From a virus, in IMG/VR virus record IMGVR_UViG_3300042544_000493, positions 1 through 46,869 of that record: 46,869 nucleotides of DNA; one strand, written 5' to 3'. Shown here one piece after another: positions 24,721 through 30,979 of this stretch. How positions within the stretch are numbered: position 1 is the first letter of the stretch; the number at the start of each line of letters is the position of its first letter. Below the pieces are notes generated by a model that worked only from the letters and a program-made list of their open reading frames with translations, searched no databases and was not told the DNA's origin. The position numbers and the translations under genes were made by a program.

Positions 24721-26667
24721 ATGAGTATTACAAAATTATATGCTGGTGTGGTTGGTGATCCATTAAATACATCAGGCCCACAACTCGCGGCCTCAGTTAA
24801 CCAGTTAATTGATACACACGTATCGCATTTGAAAGCACTGCCTACGGCGGCAAATGCACAGACTAACACTGTGTATAAAGTTATATCTTTCTACGATGGT
24901 TGGGCCGCACTTACCTCTACCCCAAGTGGCGGTGGTTTATTTGTATGGAATCCTACCGCAAATAAAGCACTACATAACGGGATTACACACTATTCTCCAG
25001 AATCAATATTAGCTTGGGATGGTACTCAAGCTGATTTACCTACACTACTAGACTGGACTGGTTCTGGTACAGGGGTATTTGTACGTATTCGTGGTGAGAG
25101 TTTGAATGTAGAGATGGCTGGTGCTGTGCAGAGCAATGCAATTAATAACGCAGCAGCTATCACAAAGACATTAAATGTGGCAGCTAGTTTACAATGTATG
25201 GTATCAGGTACTAAAGGTATCTGGTATGGAGTTAGCGGAAACATCACAACTCCGACTTGGGTTTGGTTAGAAAGTATTAAACTAAAACAATTAACCCCCG
25301 CTAGTGTAAGCCGTAGAACATTATTCCAAGCATCTGGTACTAAATTTCACCTTAAAGATGTTACTGTAGATAGAAACGGGGACGGCTCTAGCGGCTCATT
25401 AACTGATGCTGCTGGAGTTTGGGTGAATGACTGTCCTGACGTCAATCTTGAAGATGTAGAAGTATTTGGTAATGACTTTGGTTCTGGTATTGCTGTTATT
25501 CGTTGTGATAATGCAGTAATCAAAAGTATCTTTGTTCACGATATTGCCGGAGGTACTAATGTGTCTGCTGCAATTACAGATGACTCTATTCACGGTTTAT
25601 GGGTACAGGGTGGTACTGGAGTTACTATTATCAACCCACGCATCAGGAACTTGCTGAACCGTTGGTCGGGTCAAGCATCATTCAACCGTTTTTCTAGGGG
25701 TATTGCTATAGGTGGGTCAAAGAGATTCTCCATCAGCAACCCTATGGTGGATAATGTTGACCAAGGTATTGATCTTACTGGAGACCAAAATCCAGAGTTC
25801 TTTGAAGTGACTGGAGGTATAATTTCCAACTGTTATACTTGGGGAACTAAATGCGCTAACAGTGTACAAAACGGAGTCTTCACTGGGGTAGTGGCTTACC
25901 GTTGCGGTCAATCAGGTTTTGTGTCTAGCTCACCTAGCGTAGTGATGCCTGATAGAACTCAGAACATCACTTATACAGGATGTAAATCTATCCAAACTGG
26001 TTTTGGCGGGGTGTGGACCTCACTTGCTAACGTAGCTGGTTTTAGAGTGGCTAACACAGGTACTTATCCTGATTATCCTCGTTCTATTAAGTATGTGGGT
26101 TGTTCAGCAGATGGGGCTGACGGAGCAATGGAGTATGGTTTCTTCAGTGACGCCACATTAGGTACAACTGACGGTGAACAATGGATTGAAGCGATTCACT
26201 GTGATGTTCAAGGAGCTATAGTTAAAAACTACTATGGACTAAACAATGGATATGCAGACAGACAGCGTAGCACTGCACAATCTATCCCAAACAATGTTTG
26301 GACAGACCTTGAATATACTTCCACAACAGACTTCATGGGGGCATCTTCTGGGGTCGCATCTACTGAACTAAGTGCAACTCGATCTGGAATTTACACAATA
26401 GATGCAGGTATTACATGGGCAGGTAGTAATGTAGGAACTCGTTTCATTAGGTTAATGCTCAATGGTGTGGTAGTGAGAGGCTCTATAGTAAGAATTCCAG
26501 CGGTGACTGCTAATGAATTTAATATGAATACATCCATAACGATCCCAGTAAACACTGGGGGATTGCCAGTAAAAGTTCAAGTTTGCCAAGACAGTGGTGC
26601 TGCTTTGAATATCTTAGGTGGGGCTTTTAGACTTTCATTGGTATCGGCAGGTTATGGTGGAAACTAA
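24721..26667 (+). CDS. Tailspike with parallel beta-helix and jelly-roll-like C-terminus
   Basis: 648 residues. The N-terminal 130 residues (KLYAGVVGDPLNTSGPQLAA, GWAALTSTPSGGGLFVWNP) are a virion-anchor and primary-domain type start of tailspikes. Residues about 150-500 have short repeating strands with Asn/Asp and Val ladders (FHLKDVTVDRNGDG, VNLEDVEVFGND, NAVIKSIFVHDIAG), typical of a right-handed parallel beta-helix such as pectate-lyase-like spikes. The last 130 residues (SGIYTIDAGITWAGSN, VRGSIVRIPAV) look like a C1q/TNF-type trimerising domain. It probably binds or cleaves surface polysaccharide; the active site is not obvious. Confidence 0.8.
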   Translation: MSITKLYAGVVGDPLNTSGPQLAASVNQLIDTHVSHLKALPTAANAQTNTVYKVISFYDGWAALTSTPSGGGLFVWNPTANKALHNGITHYSPESILAWDGTQADLPTLLDWTGSGTGVFVRIRGESLNVEMAGAVQSNAINNAAAITKTLNVAASLQCMVSGTKGIWYGVSGNITTPTWVWLESIKLKQLTPASVSRRTLFQASGTKFHLKDVTVDRNGDGSSGSLTDAAGVWVNDCPDVNLEDVEVFGNDFGSGIAVIRCDNAVIKSIFVHDIAGGTNVSAAITDDSIHGLWVQGGTGVTIINPRIRNLLNRWSGQASFNRFSRGIAIGGSKRFSISNPMVDNVDQGIDLTGDQNPEFFEVTGGIISNCYTWGTKCANSVQNGVFTGVVAYRCGQSGFVSSSPSVVMPDRTQNITYTGCKSIQTGFGGVWTSLANVAGFRVANTGTYPDYPRSIKYVGCSADGADGAMEYGFFSDATLGTTDGEQWIEAIHCDVQGAIVKNYYGLNNGYADRQRSTAQSIPNNVWTDLEYTSTTDFMGASSGVASTELSATRSGIYTIDAGITWAGSNVGTRFIRLMLNGVVVRGSIVRIPAVTANEFNMNTSITIPVNTGGLPVKVQVCQDSGAALNILGGAFRLSLVSAGYGGN

Positions 26668-26685
26668 TATAATACAGGAAATAAA

Positions 26686-27498
26686 ATGGCTACAATTTTA
26701 ACAGATGTAGGTAGGGCTAAATTATTAGTAGCCACTCCAATGGCGCCTGTTACTCTTTTAAGTATGGCATTTGGTGACGGCAGTGGGTCTCTCCCTGCCG
26801 TTGACCCTACCAGAACATCTCTGGTAAATGAAGTAATTAGGGTTAATTGCTCTAATCCAATTAAAGATACTGCAGACCCCACAGTGATTGCAGTAAGTGG
26901 GTACATTCCGAGAACGTTCGGTGGTGTAACATTACGTGAAGTTGGCATCTATGATAGTACTGGTGTTTTGATTGCTTACGGTACAATTAACAACCAAGTA
27001 ATTCAAACACCGACAACAGAATATGGTTTCACTTATGTTGGTACTATCAGGGTAAAACTTGATAACACCGCAATGACAACTGTAATCAATTCTGATGCCC
27101 CTGCTTTTGACCACAGAGGACTGACCTTTAGGTCAGATCCTAACGCTCACCCAGCGTCATCTATTGACACAACTGGCGGTAGAACAGTTCAGCAGATGTT
27201 TAGTCTTGCTAAAGTATTGTCTACTTCAGGTGCATTGATTGTCGGTGAGAATAATATTGTTACTGGCAACACTACACAAACATTACCTTCTATCTCCGGC
27301 TTAGCTGCTGGCAGTAAAGTAGAAGTATATAAAGCTTCAGGTAATGTAGTAACAGTCCAATGTAATAATATTGCTACTGAACAAATTAGAGTTGGTAATA
27401 GTGCTGCTGACGCAGCGGATTATGACTCTTTTGTATTAGACACAAATTCCCGTTTTGTATTCACATGGACAGGAACTGTATGGGAGTGTAATTTCTAA
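26686..27498 (+). CDS. Tail fibre protein, P2 gpH-like N-terminus
   Basis: 270 residues. The first 140 (MATILTDVGRAKLLVATPMA, MAFGDGSG, FGGVTLREVGIYDSTGVLIA) match phage tail-collar fibre N-terminal domains (DUF3751-like), which attach fibres to the baseplate. The last 80 residues form a small beta module, VTGNTTQTLPSISGLAAGSK to FVFTWTGTVWECNF, that recurs as a separate gene just downstream. It may need an adaptor or another chain to finish the fibre, since it is short for a P2-type fibre. Confidence 0.78.
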   Translation: MATILTDVGRAKLLVATPMAPVTLLSMAFGDGSGSLPAVDPTRTSLVNEVIRVNCSNPIKDTADPTVIAVSGYIPRTFGGVTLREVGIYDSTGVLIAYGTINNQVIQTPTTEYGFTYVGTIRVKLDNTAMTTVINSDAPAFDHRGLTFRSDPNAHPASSIDTTGGRTVQQMFSLAKVLSTSGALIVGENNIVTGNTTQTLPSISGLAAGSKVEVYKASGNVVTVQCNNIATEQIRVGNSAADAADYDSFVLDTNSRFVFTWTGTVWECNF

Positions 27499-27803
27499 TG
27501 GCTGGTCAAGGTAAGGCTTCATTAGTTAGAGATAAATATAAAGTATTATCCGCTAACTCAAATACTGTGGCTAGTTGGACATATCATGTTACAACAGCTT
27601 CAACAATTACGTTACCAAATACATCAACATTATCTGTTGGTGACAAGGTAACATTTACAAAGAAAATAGGTGTTGTTCCTACAATTCAGCGTTTCGGCAG
27701 TACAGTATTAATCAAGACAAGTCTGGGGACAGATTCTAGTGTTTTGTTTGATATTGAAGCTGAGATTATTTTTGTATGGAATGGTACGGAGTGGGAGGTA
27801 TAA
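27498..27803 (+). CDS. Small fibre-module protein, paralogous to the C-terminus of the preceding fibre
   Basis: 101 residues, beta-rich. It aligns by eye with the end of the preceding fibre: TASTITLPNTSTLSVGDKVT and EIIFVWNGTEWEV against TTQTLPSISGLAAGSKVEVY and RFVFTWTGTVWECNF. It therefore looks like a duplicated or split fibre tip. It starts in a TAATG overlap. A receptor-contact role is inferred. Confidence 0.6.
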   Translation: MAGQGKASLVRDKYKVLSANSNTVASWTYHVTTASTITLPNTSTLSVGDKVTFTKKIGVVPTIQRFGSTVLIKTSLGTDSSVLFDIEAEIIFVWNGTEWEV

Positions 27804-28232
27804 ATGCCTATTAGTTTAAAAGCAGCGTCAGGTGGCGGAGGTCTTCCTCGCCTTGCCCCAGATCTGAATTTTCCATCTCAGATAGGGAGCTTGGGTACTA
27901 AGCAAGTGGTTATCAACAACGCTAGTACAGGACTTCGTACACTGTTGTCTTTGAGCGGTAAGTTCTCTATAAAACAATTATCTATTTCTGGATTAACCGC
28001 TGCCGAGAATATTATAATACGTTGTGTCATTGATTCTGAAGAAATTTGGAATACTACATTCTCGTCTGGAGGAATTGACCCTTTGTATTTATTGTCGCCC
28101 GCTACAATATCAGCAGGACAAGGAATGTCAATTTCTGAAGAAATTATGTGCAATTCTTCTTTTAGTTTACAAATACAAACTACTACAGTAAATACAGTAA
28201 CGCTCCAGTACCATGTCAGGCCAATAAAATGA
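27804..28232 (+). CDS. Putative fibre/tip protein
   Basis: 142 residues with a Gly-rich start (KAASGGGGLPRLAPD) and then beta strands (QVVINNASTGLRTLLSLSG, KQLSISGLTAAENIIIRCVI, SLQIQTTTVNTVTLQYHVR). Small Gly-rich-plus-beta proteins in fibre clusters often form tips or decorate fibres. No family recognised. It is directly abutted by its neighbours. Confidence 0.5.
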   Translation: MPISLKAASGGGGLPRLAPDLNFPSQIGSLGTKQVVINNASTGLRTLLSLSGKFSIKQLSISGLTAAENIIIRCVIDSEEIWNTTFSSGGIDPLYLLSPATISAGQGMSISEEIMCNSSFSLQIQTTTVNTVTLQYHVRPIK

Positions 28233-28561
28233 AGAAAATATTTGATAATGGCACTCACGCTATATTCACTGACGGAGAGCCTGCTGAACCAGAGAAACAT
28301 CATAGGATTACTATTCAGGCAGCGAAACTTCGATTTACTCCAGAAGAAAGGACCACTATTCGCCTGTTGACCTCCACCAACCCTGCGGTGTTTGACTTCT
28401 ACGACATATTGGATTCCGGCTTCTATGTAGACTTGAAACGTAATGAGTTTAAGCAGGGACTTCTCTATTTAAAAAGCATCGAAGTCCTTACAGAAGAACG
28501 TGTAAACCAAATACTAAACTCTCCAATATTAGAAACAGAAATTTATAGAGGTGCTTTATGA
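28229..28561 (+). CDS. Hypothetical protein of the fibre cluster
   Basis: 110 residues, hydrophilic and helical after about residue 25: LRFTPEERTTIRLLTSTNPA, VFDFYDILDSGFYVDLKRNE, EERVNQILN. Proteins with an RFTPEER-type core and E(x)IY end are often encoded near tail fibres in enterobacterial phages and are of unknown role, perhaps assembly. Start overlaps the previous stop (ATGA). Confidence 0.55.
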   Translation: MKKIFDNGTHAIFTDGEPAEPEKHHRITIQAAKLRFTPEERTTIRLLTSTNPAVFDFYDILDSGFYVDLKRNEFKQGLLYLKSIEVLTEERVNQILNSPILETEIYRGAL

Positions 28562-28944
28562 AAGGCTACAAACCCGACGGCGCAGATTTTAATTTTGTAA
28601 GCGGTGGATATAAATGTGCAGTCGGTATCAACGCAGATACGGATGATGAATGGCATATCTATATGACCAAACAGAAGTCAGCAGGTGGGGCTACAGAAAC
28701 TTATCAAGATTGGGAATTGGTGTATGTGTGGTCAGATGCACAACGCCTGATTGTTGAAAAATACAAAGGTGATTTTAAAGGGATGTTTGATGCTTTTGGT
28801 AAAGAAGCAGCACCTACATTAAAGAAAATGACTGGTGGTACATTACCAGAGATCCCAACAGACGTTATCGGTAAACTGTTCTGGCACGTCCGTTACAAAC
28901 TGTCTTTTCGTCCTGACACGTTTGAAGTCTTTCATCAGGGATAA
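28558..28944 (+). CDS. Hypothetical protein of the fibre-lysis junction
   Basis: 128 residues, mixed, with many aromatic residues (DDEWHIYMTKQK, QDWELVYVWSDA, LFWHVRYKLSFRPDTFEVFHQ). No signal peptide or membrane segment. It overlaps the upstream stop by ATGA and comes before the amidase-like gene. No family recognised. Confidence 0.5.
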   Translation: MKGYKPDGADFNFVSGGYKCAVGINADTDDEWHIYMTKQKSAGGATETYQDWELVYVWSDAQRLIVEKYKGDFKGMFDAFGKEAAPTLKKMTGGTLPEIPTDVIGKLFWHVRYKLSFRPDTFEVFHQG

Positions 28945-28947
28945 AAT

Positions 28948-29397
28948 ATGCAAACGGTTAGGTTGATTGTTGGTAAAGGTAAGAACCCATTCAGTTATGC
29001 AATCAAAGCTGTAACAGATAGTCGCTGGAGCCATATTGGTTTAGTAGCTGGTGATTATGTATATGAGTCAGCAGCATTCAAAGGGGTTGTTAAGACTCCT
29101 CTGATTGAATTCAAGCAACGCTACAGAGGTGATTGGGAAATCATTGAAGTAGATGTTACTGACGCTAACGAAGTGTACACAACAGCTAAATCACTGCTAG
29201 GTTGTGGCTATGATTACTTTGGTGTATTCGGTTTAGCTTTCCGACTCAACCTCTCTGTTGATAAGCGGTATCAGTGTGCTGAATACATTGCTGAATGTTT
29301 GGGTATTCGATTAGATAAATGCTACAAAGCCACTCCTGAAGGGATTTGGTTATATAGGGGCAAAACATTATTTAAAGGAGTTAAAGGTGAGTTTTGA
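28948..29397 (+). CDS. Permuted papain-like (NlpC/P60-superfamily, YiiX/YaeF-type) cysteine amidase
   Basis: 149 residues. The order of key elements is SRWSHIGLVAG near residue 27 (His), YESAAFKGV (Glu nearby) and YQCAEYIAECLGI near residue 110 (Cys), the circularly permuted NlpC/P60 arrangement in which His precedes Cys. Such enzymes cut amide or ester bonds and phage examples sit in lysis or tail clusters. A peptidoglycan or host-protein target are both possible. It lacks a signal peptide. The next gene starts within its 3' end. Confidence 0.7.
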   Translation: MQTVRLIVGKGKNPFSYAIKAVTDSRWSHIGLVAGDYVYESAAFKGVVKTPLIEFKQRYRGDWEIIEVDVTDANEVYTTAKSLLGCGYDYFGVFGLAFRLNLSVDKRYQCAEYIAECLGIRLDKCYKATPEGIWLYRGKTLFKGVKGEF

Positions 29398-29686
29398 AGT
29401 GTTTATGGTAAAGTTTGGACAATGGGGATGGGCCGGTCTCATAGCCGTGGGTGGATGGTTATGGAACAAACAGGATGCTAAAATCAGCAAACTGGAAACA
29501 GCACATAAAGAATTCATTACCTCTGAAGAAGCTAAGAAAATGGTACAAGAAATTATCGAACCAATCCGAGCTGAACAGAAGGAATTGAAAGTAGACTTAA
29601 AACACGTCCTCACCGCCGTCTTAGAGATTCAGAAAGAGATGGCGGTTCAGACAGCTCTACAGAAAGAAAGAAACCAATCTAAATAA
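29387..29686 (+). CDS. Single-pass membrane/coiled-coil protein, XhlA-like holin candidate
   Basis: 99 residues from GTG 29387 with AAAGGAG upstream. A membrane-spanning segment near the N-terminus (WGWAGLIAVGGWLW, residues 13-26) is followed by a long coiled coil (ISKLETAHKEFITSEEAKKM, IEPIRAEQKELKVDLKHVLT). This topology resembles XhlA-type lysis proteins, though there the membrane segment is C-terminal. It could aid lysis or be a membrane anchor. Position beside lysis genes supports the first. Confidence 0.5.
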   Translation: MSFEVFMVKFGQWGWAGLIAVGGWLWNKQDAKISKLETAHKEFITSEEAKKMVQEIIEPIRAEQKELKVDLKHVLTAVLEIQKEMAVQTALQKERNQSK

Positions 29687-29687
29687 T

Positions 29688-29716
29688 TTGACACACGAAA
29701 AGGAACGGATTATGAT
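29688..29716 (+). promoter_or_regulatory. Sigma-70-type promoter in the lysis region
   Basis: TTGACA (29688-29693), 17-base spacer, TATGAT (29711-29716; 5/6). It lies just after a gene end and before the membrane-protein and endolysin genes. Its -10 overlaps the start codon of the small ORF at 29712. Confidence 0.55.
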
Positions 29717-29789
29717 TGAATATAAATATAGTTTTCAGCCGGGTGAAGAGCCACCACCAGAGAAAGAAGATCCGCCAAAACAAGACTAA
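29712..29789 (+). CDS. Tiny Pro/Glu-rich protein
   Basis: 25 residues (MIEYKYSFQPGEEPPPEKED and five more), with AAGGA eight bases before ATG. Pro/Glu/Lys-rich micropeptides near lysis genes are common in phages. Because a promoter -10 overlaps the start codon, this ORF would be made only from upstream transcripts. Confidence is limited by length. Confidence 0.4.
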   Translation: MIEYKYSFQPGEEPPPEKEDPPKQD

Positions 29790-29798
29790 GGAGAAACA

Positions 29799-30191
29799 AT
29801 GACACTAATTACTTTATTATTTATGTGCATTATCTTACTTTTAAGTAAGGATGAAGACATTAAGTTAATGATATTAATTAGTGGTTGTATGTTTTTCTCT
29901 GAGTATTTGTTCTGGTTATCAGACAGCCAGTTTTATTATTTTAGGCACATTGTCTTGAATGTAATTCTGGCTGTTATTTGTTTCAAGTTTAATCGTACAG
30001 ATTTCAGGTGGGCTGGTATTATTTGTTTGATGTATTCTTCTGTGTTTCTTTTTGAATTTCTACATGAATACAAATCTCCTATATACCACTACCTACATAC
30101 AATACAAATCGTGATGATGCAGCTATACCTGCTGGCTCTCACATATAAGAGTGAGTGGAAATTACCATGTCGAAGACAGCAGAGAACGTAA
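29799..30191 (+). CDS. Polytopic membrane protein, possible holin or lysis regulator
   Basis: 130 residues with four to five hydrophobic helices (LITLLFMCIILLL; LMILISGCMFFSEYLFWL; IVLNVILAVICF; AGIICLMYSSVFLFEFL; IVMMQLYLLALTY) and a short basic tail (CRRQQRT). Strong AAGGAG site. Its 3' end overlaps the endolysin start. Membrane proteins in this place are often holins, but a more typical holin is encoded at 30764, so this one may be an antiholin or an unrelated superinfection protein. Confidence 0.6.
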   Translation: MTLITLLFMCIILLLSKDEDIKLMILISGCMFFSEYLFWLSDSQFYYFRHIVLNVILAVICFKFNRTDFRWAGIICLMYSSVFLFEFLHEYKSPIYHYLHTIQIVMMQLYLLALTYKSEWKLPCRRQQRT

Positions 30192-30640
30192 TCACTATTG
30201 AAGAAGGCTGGTCAAGCCGTCAATATTACTGCTCGGAACACTACGTGACTACAGGGTACGGACGTAAGGTTTCAGACAAGAAGAATGCACCTTTAACAAA
30301 CGAAGTAACAACAAAAGAAAAAGAGATTATCTTCGTCAAAGAAAAGATTCGTGAGTTATCCTACGCATTAATGTCACGTTATAGTGTTGCTTGGAATAAA
30401 TGCAATCAAGCTAGACAAGCGATCCTTATTTCTATGGCATATCAGCTTGGTCTTACTGGCGTATCTCAATTTCAAAAGATGTGGATGGCTCTAAGCAATG
30501 GAGACTTTGGCTTGGCGGCTAAAGAGATGTTAAATAGTAAATGGGCTAAGCAAACTCCTAACAGAGCTAAGCGTCATGTAGAGCAAATGGAACGTGGGGA
30601 AATCATTCGCTATTATCTCACTAACGGAGAGATTCCGTAA
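30167..30640 (+). CDS. Endolysin, GH24 (T4 lysozyme-like) family
   Basis: 157 residues from ATG 30167, which lies inside the previous gene with GGAA upstream; GTG 30155 is less likely. The N-terminus ITIEEGWSSRQYYCSEHYVT followed by TGYGR is the GH24 active-site region: catalytic Glu in EEGW, the TxGYGR turn with Thr. The usual Asp position aligns with Cys (YYCSEHYVTTGYG against a YxDxxGYxTxGxGH pattern). LSMAYQLG-type and KMWMALSNGDFGLAA segments follow the family. No signal peptide, so it needs a holin. It hydrolyses peptidoglycan glycan strands. Confidence 0.85.
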   Translation: MSKTAENVITIEEGWSSRQYYCSEHYVTTGYGRKVSDKKNAPLTNEVTTKEKEIIFVKEKIRELSYALMSRYSVAWNKCNQARQAILISMAYQLGLTGVSQFQKMWMALSNGDFGLAAKEMLNSKWAKQTPNRAKRHVEQMERGEIIRYYLTNGEIP

Positions 30641-30649
30641 TACGCTCTG

Positions 30650-30736
30650 TAACGCTCTACAATCAATTATATTAATTCCCTACACATTCGTATTCCCTTC
30701 ACGAGATAATCTACTGTAGCGCTTCCTAGAGCGTTA
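30650..30736 (+). repeat. 10-bp inverted repeat between endolysin and holin genes
   Basis: TAACGCTCTA (30650-30659) and its exact reverse complement TAGAGCGTTA (30727-30736), 67 bases apart, in a 123-base gap without a gene. A second ACGCTCT copy lies at 30642-30648. It could close an RNA domain over the holin leader or be a protein-binding pair. Confidence 0.5.
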
Positions 30737-30763
30737 TATCGCTATTCAAATAGGAATCCTCTC

Positions 30764-30979
30764 ATGGGTAAAGTATTCACTAAAAGCTTTCTTACTAAGC
30801 TCAAAAAGAGTAAGACGATGCTGTTTAATATGCTCTTAGCATTCATCGGCATCCTAGAATATAACTTACATCTGTTTTATGATGTTCTTGGAGAGCATTA
30901 CGGTATCGTATTTGTTATCATCGCTACGGTAGGCGCATATTTAAGGATGGTCACAACGGAGAGTATTGAGGACAAATAA
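30764..30979 (+). CDS. Holin, two transmembrane segments
   Basis: 71 residues: basic N-terminus (KSFLTKLKKSKT), first hydrophobic helix LFNMLLAFIGILEYNLHLF, second GIVFVIIATVGAYLRMV, then a TTESIEDK tail. Small class II-type holins with the KSKTMxFN-LAxIGxLE pattern are common in gammaproteobacterial phages. It would open the inner membrane for the endolysin two positions upstream. Its stop overlaps the next start (TAATG). Confidence 0.7.
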   Translation: MGKVFTKSFLTKLKKSKTMLFNMLLAFIGILEYNLHLFYDVLGEHYGIVFVIIATVGAYLRMVTTESIEDK

